From positions 62,001 through 126,000 of the forward strand of contig JAGIAD010000029.1 in the NCBI GenBank assembly GCA_017745075.1: a stretch of 64,000 bases of DNA, given 5' to 3'. The notes beneath the pieces were generated by a model. That model ran no database searches. It saw only the letters and a program-made list of their open reading frames with translations, and had not been told where the DNA came from. The position numbers and the translations under genes were made by a program. This document shows positions 43,945 through 52,447 of this stretch, piece after piece (the stretch's first letter is position 1; the number at the start of each line of letters is the position of its first letter). The DNA comes from Sphingobacteriaceae bacterium. Its GTDB lineage: Bacteria > Bacteroidota > Bacteroidia > Sphingobacteriales > Sphingobacteriaceae.

Positions 43945-44979
43945 ATGATGTATAACGTAAAACACTGGCAAATTTATCTAATTTTTCTTTTTGCCATGGC
44001 ATTTATTTCGTGCCGGCAAAGTAACCGTCCTGATGTAAGTAAAATACAGGTTAATATTAAGATTGAAAGATTTGACAAGGAGCTGTTTGCGGGCAAAAAC
44101 AAAAACGTTAGCGAAGTAAACCAACAACTTGGTTCTAAATATGGCGTATTTTATGATGATTTTATCCACCGGATACTGGATAGCAGGTATTCCAATACCG
44201 AGTCGCTGGCCAATCTATACCATGACCAGGCCTATACCGATTTAACCAAAGAAGTAGATAGCGTTTTCCCCAATTTAAAAGCACAGGAAGAAGGCTTAAA
44301 TGAAACCTTCAAATACATAAAATACTACTACCCAAAGGCAAAAATTCCAAGGTTTATTGCTTTTGCTTCTGGTTTTGCTTACCAAATGCCGGTGGGCGAT
44401 AATTATCTTGGCATTGGCCTGGATATGTTTTTAGGTAAAGACAGTAAGTTCTACAAAGCCATTGTGCAAAGTGTACCTTTATACCTTTCGCGAAGATTTA
44501 GCCCCGAATATATTGTTCCCCGTGTTGCCGAAACTTATGCGCACGAAGAGCTTTTTGCCGAACCTGATGAAAACAGAACGCTTTTATCCAAAATGATTTT
44601 TCAGGGAAAAATATTGTACTTTCTTGATCAGGTTTTACCCGAGAATATAAGTGATTCGGCCAAAATTGGTTATACCCAGCAACAACTGGATTGGGTGCAA
44701 AATTTTGAGGGCGATATTTGGGCATATTTTTTGGAGAACAACTTTCTGTATGAGACCGATTACCAAAAGATCCAGGTATTTTTGTCGGAAGGGCCTTTTA
44801 CACCAGGTTTAGGAGAAAACAGAGATTCGGCACCAAAATTGGGTGTATGGATGGGTTGGCAAATTGTAAAAAAATATATGGCAACGCATCGGGAGGTTAC
44901 TTTGCAAAATTTAATGTCGGATAACGATGCACAGAAAATATTAAATCAATCGAAATACAAACCGAAGCAACAGAAGTAG
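43945..44979 (+). CDS. gldB: gliding motility lipoprotein GldB
   Basis: 344 residues from the ATG at 43945. Lipoprotein signal ending MAFISC (Cys23). The body matches GldB: IERFDKELFAGKNKNVSEVNQQLGSKYGVFYDDFIHRIL, KAKIPRFIAFASGFAYQMPVGDNYLGIGLDMFLG, VPRVAETYAHEELFAEPDENRTLLSKMIFQGKILYF and LGVWMGWQIVKKYM. GldB is required for gliding and T9SS-linked functions in Flavobacterium by published knowledge. gldC, which often follows gldB, is not present here; a patatin gene is next instead. Gliding may be absent in this organism. Confidence 0.92.
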   Translation: MMYNVKHWQIYLIFLFAMAFISCRQSNRPDVSKIQVNIKIERFDKELFAGKNKNVSEVNQQLGSKYGVFYDDFIHRILDSRYSNTESLANLYHDQAYTDLTKEVDSVFPNLKAQEEGLNETFKYIKYYYPKAKIPRFIAFASGFAYQMPVGDNYLGIGLDMFLGKDSKFYKAIVQSVPLYLSRRFSPEYIVPRVAETYAHEELFAEPDENRTLLSKMIFQGKILYFLDQVLPENISDSAKIGYTQQQLDWVQNFEGDIWAYFLENNFLYETDYQKIQVFLSEGPFTPGLGENRDSAPKLGVWMGWQIVKKYMATHREVTLQNLMSDNDAQKILNQSKYKPKQQK

Positions 44980-45038
44980 TATTCAGTTGATGGATATCAG
45001 TTAACCGATTAACGAACTCAACAATTAACCCAGAAAAA

Positions 45039-45812
45039 ATGAAAGTTGGCATTGTATTATCAGGTGGAGGTATAAGGGGAATAGCACATTTAGGTGTTTT
45101 AAAAGCCTTCAGTAATTTGGGCATTACCTTTAGCCACATCAGCGGAACCAGTGCAGGTGCAATAGCAGGCGCTTTTTTTGCGGCTGGTATAGATCCCGAA
45201 GAAGGTTTGAATATTTTCCTTAAAACCAAGCTCTGGCGCTTCGTTCGGCCGGCTGTTGGCTCTCTAGGGCTGATCAATATTGAGAATACAGCTTTAATTT
45301 TAAAAGAATATTTCCCTGACGATACCATAGAGAAATTAAAAATTCCGTTAACCATCGCCGCTGTAAATTTTAGCGAAGGTCGCCTGGTTTATTTTACCAA
45401 AGGACCGCTCATCAGGGCCATTCATGCCTCCAGCTGTATACCGGGCATCTTTAAACCCATTATGATTGATGGCCAGATGTATGTAGATGGCGGAATTTTA
45501 AATAATTTCCCTGTTGAACCATTAATGGAAGATTGCGATTTCATTATCGGCTCATCCTGTAACCACCTTAAACCCGTTGATAAAATTACGGGCATTACCA
45601 ATTTAATGGGACGTGCAGGTATTATGTCAATCAACCATGATATGGAAAGAAAGGCAAAATTCTGTAACGTACTCATCGAACCAAAAGGATTAGGCGCCAT
45701 TAGTACCTTTGATATGAAACGGGCTGAAGATATTTATTGGCTGGCACATGAAGAAGCCCTGATTACCATTAAAAACAGCCCTACCATTTCTGATCTGATC
45801 ACCAAGCCATAA
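45039..45812 (+). CDS. patatin-like phospholipase
   Basis: 257 residues. Catalytic dyad Ser38 in GTSAG and Asp150 in DGG (YVDGGILNN); oxyanion loop SGGGIRG at 8-14. A lid region (FLKTKLWRFVRP) precedes FPDDTIEKLKIPLTIAAVN. No signal peptide, so cytosolic or membrane-associated on the inside. It cleaves acyl groups from phospholipids in family members. It is 60 bp after gldB and may share its transcript. Substrate is not specified by sequence. Confidence 0.93.
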   Translation: MKVGIVLSGGGIRGIAHLGVLKAFSNLGITFSHISGTSAGAIAGAFFAAGIDPEEGLNIFLKTKLWRFVRPAVGSLGLINIENTALILKEYFPDDTIEKLKIPLTIAAVNFSEGRLVYFTKGPLIRAIHASSCIPGIFKPIMIDGQMYVDGGILNNFPVEPLMEDCDFIIGSSCNHLKPVDKITGITNLMGRAGIMSINHDMERKAKFCNVLIEPKGLGAISTFDMKRAEDIYWLAHEEALITIKNSPTISDLITKP

Positions 45813-46122
45813 AATTAAAATAGATATACTTAGATTTAAGTAGTATTAATACTACTTAAATTGTATATGAAATTAAATTTTAACATATTTTTACAAGCAC
45901 ACTAATGAAATAAAAATATTACATTTATTTTGGCGATTATGTAATATTATTTTACTTTAGGATTATACTTGCTGGAGCAATGTATATTAACCTAAACGTC
46001 TATCTATGTTTTTTAGTCTGATTATTCTTTTTCAGCAGAGAAGAATTCCTGTTTTTACGATCTTCTAACTTGATTTTTTGTCAAATACAGATCATTAAAT
46101 TTTTACCTAAAAAACCTAAAAC
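45813..46122. other. intergenic region, 310 bp, very AT-rich
   Basis: No gene is seen. A perfect 28-bp palindrome occupies 45834-45861 (arms of 14 bp starting ATTTAAGTAGTATT). TTG at 45930-45932 and TACTTTAG at 45953-45960, 20 bp apart, resemble a Bacteroidota promoter (TTG and TAnnTTTG) and could serve the metzincin gene at 46123, giving a leader of about 155 nt. Confidence 0.45.
45834..45861. repeat. perfect 28-bp palindrome after the patatin gene
   Basis: The two 14-bp arms are exact reverse complements with no loop. It starts 22 bp past the patatin stop. There is no T tract in the + direction beyond TTGT, so it may be a weak terminator or a protein site. Confidence 0.6.
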
Positions 46123-46917
46123 ATGAAATTCTTAAAATTAAATAAATCCCTATTTACTGCACTTGCATTAACAACTCTATTATTTGCCTGTAAGAAGGAA
46201 AAACCAACAGAAGCAGCAGATCTGCAAAAGCCTGAAACTTTAGCTGTTAATCCACTTGGCGATATCCGTATCTGTACAGAAAGGTCTTTAGATGGTACCA
46301 CTCCAAGAGGCGCAGTTTTAAAATCGACAAAATGGACTCCGGGAACCACAATAAAAGTGAGCTTAAATGGAAGCACAGCCGCTATCAGGGCAAAAGTGAT
46401 CCAGTTTGCCAGAGAATGGGAAAATTACGCCAACATTAAATTCAATTTTGTAACCAACGATAACACAGCTAAAATCAGGGTAAGTTTTGTAAGCGGAGAC
46501 GGATCCTGGTCGTACATAGGAAAATCAACGCCGAGCACAGGAGCTACCATGAACTTTGGCTGGTTAACTGCAAATACAGCAGATTCTGAGTATAGCCGTG
46601 TGGTAATCCACGAATTCGGTCATGCCTTAGGGTTGATCCACGAGCACCAACATCCATTAGTAGCTATTCCTTGGGATAAACCTGCTGTTTATGCTTACTA
46701 TGCTGCAGCACCAAATTATTGGAGCCAGGCAGACGTAGACAATAACCTGTTTGCAAAATACAGCACCACCCAAACCAACTACAGCGCTTATGATAAATAT
46801 TCGATCATGCATTATTCGGTTCCAAATGAATTAACCATAGGAGATTTCGAAGTGGGATGGAATACCGTTTTATCACCTACAGATAAATCATTTATCGCTA
46901 CAGTATATCCATTTTAG
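46123..46917 (+). CDS. M12A-like (astacin-type) metzincin lipoprotein
   Basis: 264 residues. Lipoprotein signal ending LLFAC (Cys23, then KKEK). Full zinc motif HExxHxxGxxH at His163, His167 and His173 (VIHEFGHALGLIHEHQHP), with Met-turn SIMHYSVPNE about 55 residues later. The pre-site block FNFVTNDNTAKIRVSFVSGDGSWSYIGKST is common in such secreted Bacteroidota proteases. It resembles the M57-like gene at 39309 in being a lipid-anchored metzincin, but the two are of different families. A strong hairpin follows the stop. Confidence 0.9.
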   Translation: MKFLKLNKSLFTALALTTLLFACKKEKPTEAADLQKPETLAVNPLGDIRICTERSLDGTTPRGAVLKSTKWTPGTTIKVSLNGSTAAIRAKVIQFAREWENYANIKFNFVTNDNTAKIRVSFVSGDGSWSYIGKSTPSTGATMNFGWLTANTADSEYSRVVIHEFGHALGLIHEHQHPLVAIPWDKPAVYAYYAAAPNYWSQADVDNNLFAKYSTTQTNYSAYDKYSIMHYSVPNELTIGDFEVGWNTVLSPTDKSFIATVYPF

Positions 46918-46932
46918 TAAATAAATTATTCC

Positions 46933-46963
46933 ACACATAGTGGTTTAAACGACCACTATGTGT
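46933..46963 (+). terminator. hairpin terminator of the M12A-like gene
   Basis: ACACATAGTGGT and ACCACTATGTGT form a perfect 12-bp stem with a 7-nt loop, followed by ATTTTG. The T tract is short, so efficiency may be moderate. Its right arm overlaps an upstream GTG of the next gene, which supports the start at 46993 instead. Confidence 0.8.
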
Positions 46964-46992
46964 ATTTTGCTGTTATAAACTTAAATACAGGT

Positions 46993-47910
46993 ATGCTGAT
47001 CGCTTTGCGTATTTCCTTTATCAAACAATTTTTAGCCTGCTTAGTGCTCATTTTATTATACCAAAATGCATCTGCGCAAGATAAGCGTCAGAAATGGGAA
47101 CTAAAGCCCTACATAGGCATTCAGCAATCTAAATTTAACTGGTCCATTGCTGGTAATGCAGACGGCACCAATCCGAATATATTATCAGAACTGATCTGGA
47201 AAGACCTTAAAGGGGCCGATTTTGGTTTAGATATCAAATACCATATTACCGGTAAGCTCAGTGTTAAAATCGCCAACCAATACAGTACCATCACTAAGGG
47301 TGAAGTAGAAGATACCGACTATGCAGATGATAACCGCCAAAATGCTTTTTATTACGATCTGCTTAATGCAAATAAAGGTTACTTGTACAATACGGGGATA
47401 CAATTCAGCTACCAACTGTTAAAGTTTGGACAGTTTAACATTAACCCAATTGTGGGAGCTTCATACCATCAGCAGAAATTTTTTCTGTTGGAAAGCGCAA
47501 GTAACCCCGACAGTAAAGGCTTGAACTCTACCTACGAAACCAAATATAAAGGCTTCGATTTTGGGTCTGAATTTGTGCTTAAAATGCAGAAATTCAGCAT
47601 TGGTGCCACTGTTATCGGCGGTTTTTATACTTATTCGGCAAAAGCCAACTGGAATTTAATTCCCGATTTTGCAAAACCTGTAAGTTTTACGCATAAAGCC
47701 AACTCTTTTTCGTTAAATGGCGATATCAATCTGGCTGTGCCATTAAACCAACACCTGCAGGTAGAAGTTGATTACAAGATCAATAATATTAACACCTATT
47801 CTGGTGTAGATAAAGCTTTTTTTAATAGCCGGCCAACAGAAGAAACTCAGTTTAACGGTGCAAATTTCAGGAAAAACGCAGTATTGCTCGGCTTAAAATT
47901 TAGTTTTTAA
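46993..47910 (+). CDS. exported outer-membrane-like protein of unknown function
   Basis: 305 residues from the ATG at 46993 (MLIALRISFIKQFLACLVLILLYQNASAQ). Barrel-like strands KWELKPYIGIQQSKFNWSIAG, GADFGLDIKYHITGKLSVKIANQYSTI, LYNTGIQFSYQLLKFGQFNINPIVGASYH, FDFGSEFVLKMQKFSIGATVIGGFYTYSAKANW, HLQVEVDYKINNINTYSG and NAVLLGLKFSF with a terminal Phe suggest an outer-membrane barrel. I do not recognise a named family. The gene is separated from the M12A-like gene by a hairpin. Confidence 0.78.
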   Translation: MLIALRISFIKQFLACLVLILLYQNASAQDKRQKWELKPYIGIQQSKFNWSIAGNADGTNPNILSELIWKDLKGADFGLDIKYHITGKLSVKIANQYSTITKGEVEDTDYADDNRQNAFYYDLLNANKGYLYNTGIQFSYQLLKFGQFNINPIVGASYHQQKFFLLESASNPDSKGLNSTYETKYKGFDFGSEFVLKMQKFSIGATVIGGFYTYSAKANWNLIPDFAKPVSFTHKANSFSLNGDINLAVPLNQHLQVEVDYKINNINTYSGVDKAFFNSRPTEETQFNGANFRKNAVLLGLKFSF

Positions 47911-47927
47911 GATTGGGCTTACCTAGC

Positions 47928-48060
47928 CTATTGTCCTCGTTTGTAACGGGGATAGACGAGAATGGCGATTTTATCGCCAATCAACGCAGAGGATTGATTT
48001 GATTTAAACCACATTAAAAATGTGGTTCTCACTAGTCCTCGTTATAAACGGGGACTATGT
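47928..48060. repeat. REP-like hairpin cluster (TCCTCGTT...AACGGGGA units)
   Basis: Two near-identical direct units TCCTCGTTTGTAACGGGGAT and TCCTCGTTATAAACGGGGAC bracket two small hairpins, GGCGATTTTATCGCC and ACCACATTAAAAATGTGGT. The layout of paired hairpins with conserved flanks resembles REP/RAYT-associated sequences. No transposase gene is in the window. The unit ends at the comB stop. Confidence 0.65.
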
Positions 48061-48062
48061 TT

Positions 48063-48779
48063 TTATTTTTTTAAGGCCACCAAGCGTTCGCCCTCCAATA
48101 CCGGAATTGCTTTGCAAACATTCAATTGTAAACAAAAAACAACATCTTCCTCAATATTCAATTGTGCCAGGCGGTTACTATGAGAAGATTTACGCAGGTA
48201 TTTACGCAGGTCATCTTTGGCTAAGAGGTATAAATCTTCTGCGGCAACACTCGAATCATCAAAATGCTCAAAATTCTGACGGAGTTTGTTCACAACAGCA
48301 CCTGCAAATAAGGTATCTTCAAGATTAAACTGATCTTTCCAACCGGCACATAATAAAAGTACATTTTTATCCTGGCTTTGCAGATAAGTGCAAAGTGAAT
48401 CCAAATTAAGAAACGATCCGATTACCACCTGATAAGCATTCTTTTGTGCTAAATGCAAAGCTTTTGTGCCATTGGTTGTGGTAAGAACAACTGTTTTCCC
48501 ACCGACTTTTTCCTTGGTATAAGAGAAAGGCGAATTACCAAAATCATATCCTGTTACTACTTCTCCGTTTCTTTCTGCAGCCAGTAAAAATCCACAGTCG
48601 CGATAATTTAAACAATCCTCTACGTGAGCAACGGGGATAATCGCTTCAGCACCATTATCTATCCCATAAGTAATGGACGATGTAGCCCTTAAAATATCAA
48701 TCACCACCACGATGCTTTCTTCTATATCGTATAAACCGATCAGTGCCGGCGTTAAACAAACTTCTATTTTTTTTGACAT
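48063..48779 (-). CDS. comB: 2-phosphosulfolactate phosphatase (ComB family)
   Basis: 238 residues from the ATG at 48779; an upstream ATG at 48815 would add 12 residues. ComB family marks: IEVCLTPALIGLYDIEESIVVVIDILRATSSITYGIDNGAEAIIPV, GYDFGNSPFSYT, VVLTTTNGTKAL and CAGWKDQFNLEDTLFAGAVV. The founding enzyme hydrolyses 2-phosphosulfolactate in coenzyme M synthesis; bacterial members are common in Bacteroidota and may act in sulfolipid or sulfolactate metabolism. The role here is not certain. No other com genes are in the window. Confidence 0.92.
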   Translation of the reverse strand: MSKKIEVCLTPALIGLYDIEESIVVVIDILRATSSITYGIDNGAEAIIPVAHVEDCLNYRDCGFLLAAERNGEVVTGYDFGNSPFSYTKEKVGGKTVVLTTTNGTKALHLAQKNAYQVVIGSFLNLDSLCTYLQSQDKNVLLLCAGWKDQFNLEDTLFAGAVVNKLRQNFEHFDDSSVAAEDLYLLAKDDLRKYLRKSSHSNRLAQLNIEEDVVFCLQLNVCKAIPVLEGERLVALKK

Positions 48780-48852
48780 ACGTGGAGTATCGAGTACTAG
48801 CGTATCAAGTAACAAGACAAATTTATCTTATTACTTGACACTAGCTAATTAT

Positions 48853-49932
48853 CTATTTATAAAAAGGAAATTTAACTACTTTTGCTTTAATTGGTGTATT
48901 GCGGATAAGGACAAAAACTTCTGTACCTTCTTTGGCGAAATCTTTTGCGACATACCCCATACCGATTGCTTTTTGCAATGATGGTGCCTGCGTGCCCGAG
49001 GTTACTTTACCAATGATATTTCCTTCAGCATCAGCAATCTGGTAATCATGACGTGGGATACCACGATCGATCATCTCGAAACCAACCAGTTTCTTTTGGA
49101 TTCCTGCTTCTTTTTGCGCCAATAACGCCTCAGAATTGGTGAAAGTTTTAGAAAACTTGGTAATCCAGCCTAAACCAGCCTCAATTGGCGATGTGGTATC
49201 ATCGATATCATTTCCATATAAACAGAAACCCATTTCTAAACGTAAAGTATCGCGGGCACCTAAACCGATCGGTTGAATATTATATGGTGCTCCGGCTTCA
49301 AAAATGGCATCCCAGATCTGATTGGCATATTGATTTTCGAAATAGATTTCGAAACCGCCGGCACCTGTATAACCTGTAGCCGAAATCACAACATTATCAA
49401 TACCAGCGAAGGTTCCCTTAACAAAGGTATAATATTCCATTGAGGCCAGATCAACGTTGGTTAAACTTTGCAAAGCATCTGCGGCTTTTGGACCCTGGAT
49501 AGCCAGCAAAGAGGTTTGATCAGAAATATTGTGCATTTCAACCCCTTCGGTATTAAACTGTTGGATCCAGTTCCAATCTTTCTCGATGTTGGATGCGTTT
49601 ACCACCAACATGTAGGTTTTATCGTCTATTCTATAAACTAAAAGATCGTCTACAATACCGCCGTCCTGGTTTGGCAGACATGAGTACTGAACTTTTCCAT
49701 CGTATAATTTAGAAGCATCGTTACTGGTTACACGCTGGATCAGATCTAATGCTTTTTCTCCTTTAAGGATAAACTCGCCCATGTGGCTCACATCAAAAAC
49801 ACCCACACCATTACGAACAGTTGCATGTTCGGCATTAATACCTTCGTAAGTAACAGGCATATTATATCCTGCAAATGGAACCATTTTAGCGCCTAAAGCG
49901 ATGTGTTTTTCTGTTAATGCGGTGTTTTTCAT
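48853..49932 (-). CDS. gcvT: glycine cleavage system aminomethyltransferase (T protein)
   Basis: 359 residues, the standard GcvT length. It transfers the aminomethyl carbon from H protein to tetrahydrofolate, releasing ammonia. Marks: ALGAKMVPFAGYNMPVTYEGI at the start, VFDVSHMGEFILKG, LLVYRIDDKTYMLVVNASNIEKD, SATGYTGAGGFEIYFEN, GLGARDTLRLEMGFCLYGNDIDD and GKVTSGTQAPSLQKAIGMGYV. The H and P genes are not adjacent. The E3 subunit it needs may be the lpdA product at 4561-5967. It lies upstream of comB on the same strand with a 73-bp gap. Confidence 0.97.
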   Translation of the reverse strand: MKNTALTEKHIALGAKMVPFAGYNMPVTYEGINAEHATVRNGVGVFDVSHMGEFILKGEKALDLIQRVTSNDASKLYDGKVQYSCLPNQDGGIVDDLLVYRIDDKTYMLVVNASNIEKDWNWIQQFNTEGVEMHNISDQTSLLAIQGPKAADALQSLTNVDLASMEYYTFVKGTFAGIDNVVISATGYTGAGGFEIYFENQYANQIWDAIFEAGAPYNIQPIGLGARDTLRLEMGFCLYGNDIDDTTSPIEAGLGWITKFSKTFTNSEALLAQKEAGIQKKLVGFEMIDRGIPRHDYQIADAEGNIIGKVTSGTQAPSLQKAIGMGYVAKDFAKEGTEVFVLIRNTPIKAKVVKFPFYK

Positions 49933-50529
49933 CCGTGAATTCTATTTTTTTTATAATAATGAAGCAGTTTAGTTTGTTTATCAGCTTATTAAGCTGCAAA
50001 TCACATTGTATTTTGCACTTATTTTTTCTGAGCGCAAAACTACTAAGAAAAAGACAAAATTTTGATGTTAATTTAAAGGGAGTTTTTAAAGCTGAAATCC
50101 ATTTAACCAAGGCATTACAAATCTGCGGGAATCATGATTTTGAGTTCTATTTTAATACATAATAAGAACAACGAAGGGCTACTAAGTGCAGGAACCCTTG
50201 TTCATAAACCAGATTGAGCGGAATAGCCCGCAGCGTAGCGAGGACTATAAGCGAAAGCGGGACTGCAAACCGCCAAGAACTACAATCCGCTCATTTCCTA
50301 ATCCTAAAATTATTTTTTTATAAGGAGCGGAATGCTAGTGCAAAACAGCAAGTTTCTTCCCGTTTTCCGCTTATACGCTTTCCCGAAAGTTCGGGATACC
50401 TCGTTGCTGCAGGGTAACGCCTCAACCGGGGCTAAGTGGCCAAAACAGCATTCCATTTTGGGGGTTGCGAGATGCAGAGCCCGTGCCGGGCATTACAAAA
50501 ATTTTCCGCCCGCAACGATCCAGTTGAAG
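49933..50529. other. intergenic region, 597 bp, with a two-part structured element
   Basis: The first 250 bp are AT-rich and show no gene. From about 50213 the base composition shifts toward GC and the sequence is dominated by nested inverted repeats (see the element at 50213-50456). Short open frames on both strands here have no family features and cross the stems, so I do not call genes. Confidence 0.55.
50213..50456. repeat. two-module structured element (repeat or non-coding RNA)
   Basis: Module 1 (about 50213-50296): outer stem GAGCGGA/TCCGCTC, inner stem CCCGC/GCGGG. Module 2 (about 50330-50456): outer stem GGAATGCT/AGCATTCC separated by about 110 nt, then CAGCAA/TTGCTG, and the hairpin CCCGAAAGTTCGGG. 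All these pairs are exact. No T tract follows. The strand of any transcript cannot be told. It resembles dispersed intergenic sequences I associate with Pedobacter-type genomes, but I cannot search for copies. Confidence 0.6.
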
Positions 50530-51732
50530 CTATGCCTGCAACAACTCCTCATAAATCTTTAACATTTTACTTGAGATCAGATGAACCCCGTGATCGTTCT
50601 CTACTGTTTTCCGGGCGTTCTCCCCTATTTCTACCCAACGTTTAGGATTAATGATGCACTGCAGAATAGAACGATAAAATTCATCTGCAGAATCAGCAAT
50701 TAAAATATCATGTCCATGCCTGCAATTAATGCCTTCGGCAGCCGTGGTAGTAGCGATGATACATTTTTTCATGGCCATGCCTTCAATAATCTTAACCCGC
50801 ATTCCGGTACCCGAAATTAAGGGCACAATCATAATCGCTTTCGAATTCATAAACTCTACTGCGTCAAAAACCTCTCCTTCTACAATCAGGTTTTCAGAAT
50901 CGTATTCGAAAAAATGTTTTTGCATATTTTTCCCTGCGATGTAAAAACGGAGGTCTTTGTTCAGCTTTTCGATATCCGGCCATATATCATCCAGAAACCA
51001 TTCCAATCCTTCCTGGTTGGGCCGCCAGTCCATTGCACCTAAATGAAAAAGCGTAGGGAAACTGGTTTTGGTTTTATCTATTTTGTATTTGTCCAGATCA
51101 ATAGCCACCGGGAAAACCGACATCGGCACTTCACAGCCAAAGCGCAGTATACTCTGCCTGTCGGGCTCACTAATGGCAAAAATCTGGTGGAAACGGTTAA
51201 TCTGGTCGGTTTCGTAAGCTTTAAGTCTTTGCGCCAAAAATGCAAGATATTTACGCCGGATAAGAAATTTTTCAGAATGCGAAAGACGTTCCCAAAGCGT
51301 AAATTCGATGTTGTGCGCCCTGTAAATCAGTTTGGCATTACTGTTTGCCTTTACCACGTCCAGATAGGGTACTACAAAAAGGCCCTCGAACTGGATAATG
51401 TCGAAAACATTTTCGCGCAGAACGTTTTCCAGTTGCCGCGCAGCGTCTTCACTGTAATAACGCGAAACGTTATACGATTCATTGGTAAAAATGTTAAAAA
51501 ACGCCGACCATATATTTACATCCGTATCCAAATCGTAGGTATGGTATTTAATCTGTTCAAAAACGGGATCGTAAATATCTTCGATATCGATGCGGCCCTT
51601 TGTGGGGTTAAGGCTAAACAAAGTAATATCTGCACCAAGTTGTAGCAAGCCTTTTATGGTGTTATAAACCACAATGGGATAACCACTATTTGGCGGAAAT
51701 GGAATCCGCTTGGTAATCAACAGAATTTTCAC
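50530..51732 (-). CDS. glycosyltransferase family 4-like protein
   Basis: 400 residues, GT-B fold. N-terminal KILLITKRIPFPPNSGYPIVVYNTIKGLLQLG, middle ISEPDRQSILRFGCEVPMSVFPVAIDLDKY, and the donor-binding half FHLGAMDWRPNQEGLEWFLDDI, with SGTGMRVKIIEGMAMKKCIIATTTAAEGI, where Glu of the EX7E-like motif lies. It should move a sugar from a nucleotide sugar to an acceptor such as a surface polysaccharide. The acceptor is unknown. It is 22 bp downstream of rnhB on the same strand and likely co-transcribed. No other sugar genes are adjacent. Confidence 0.9.
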   Translation of the reverse strand: MKILLITKRIPFPPNSGYPIVVYNTIKGLLQLGADITLFSLNPTKGRIDIEDIYDPVFEQIKYHTYDLDTDVNIWSAFFNIFTNESYNVSRYYSEDAARQLENVLRENVFDIIQFEGLFVVPYLDVVKANSNAKLIYRAHNIEFTLWERLSHSEKFLIRRKYLAFLAQRLKAYETDQINRFHQIFAISEPDRQSILRFGCEVPMSVFPVAIDLDKYKIDKTKTSFPTLFHLGAMDWRPNQEGLEWFLDDIWPDIEKLNKDLRFYIAGKNMQKHFFEYDSENLIVEGEVFDAVEFMNSKAIMIVPLISGTGMRVKIIEGMAMKKCIIATTTAAEGINCRHGHDILIADSADEFYRSILQCIINPKRWVEIGENARKTVENDHGVHLISSKMLKIYEELLQA

Positions 51733-51754
51733 AATGTGGTGAAATTACGAAATT

Positions 51755-52363
51755 TTAGGCGTTTTTTGAAAACAGGTCTAACTGCGGATCACTCACATTG
51801 AAGGTTCTGCGGTGAAAAGGCGACAGTCCGATCTCGATTACGGCTTTACGGTGTGCTGTTGTTGGGTAACCTTTATTCTGCATCCAGTTATAATGTGGAT
51901 AATCGGCATGCAGGCTGGTCATGTATTCGTCGCGGTGTGTTTTGGCTAATATCGAAGCCGCTGCAATGTTCAGGTATTTACCATCGCCTTTAATAATACA
52001 GCTGTGCGGAATCTGCGGATAAGCTTTAAACCGGTTTCCATCAATCACCAGGTATTGAGGTTGAGTATGCAATTTCTCAATGGCCCTGTGCATGGCCAGA
52101 AAGGAAGCATTTAAAATATTAATGCGGTCTATTTCTTCATGATCGCAGGAGGCCACTGCCCAGGCTAATGCCTGCTGTTCAATAATTGGCCTTAATAGCG
52201 CCCGTTGATCGTGCGATAATTGTTTCGAATCGTTTAAACCTTCCAGCACAAAACCTTTCGGTAAGATTACCGCAGCTGCAAAAACAGGACCTGCAAGGCA
52301 ACCTCTTCCAGCTTCATCACATCCGGCCTCCAACAATTCTTCCTGATAGCAGTTTAACAACAT
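51755..52363 (-). CDS. rnhB: ribonuclease HII
   Basis: 202 residues. It removes ribonucleotides and RNA from RNA-DNA hybrids. Catalytic pieces: Asp16-Glu17 in GCDEAGRGCLAGP, the KQLSHDQRALLRP helix, and YLVIDGNRF, with IIKGDGKYLNIAAASILAKTHRD at the metal-binding end. Standard length. It shares a transcript with the glycosyltransferase gene by spacing. Confidence 0.97.
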   Translation of the reverse strand: MLLNCYQEELLEAGCDEAGRGCLAGPVFAAAVILPKGFVLEGLNDSKQLSHDQRALLRPIIEQQALAWAVASCDHEEIDRINILNASFLAMHRAIEKLHTQPQYLVIDGNRFKAYPQIPHSCIIKGDGKYLNIAAASILAKTHRDEYMTSLHADYPHYNWMQNKGYPTTAHRKAVIEIGLSPFHRRTFNVSDPQLDLFSKNA

Positions 52364-52447
52364 GTTACAAATTTACTGAAATAGCAATTATTAGGAAAGT
52401 ATTTTGTTCAACATCTTTTAAATGTTAATTTTAAGCATAAAGGATTT

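Noticed and set aside
49886..50162. Short open frames on both strands after gcvT
   Set aside because: AT-rich, Phe/Leu/Lys-heavy translations with no start context and no similarity to known families.
50214..50645. Three overlapping open frames on the plus strand
   Set aside because: They cross the paired stems of the structured element and the end of the glycosyltransferase gene; the sequence is better explained by structure.
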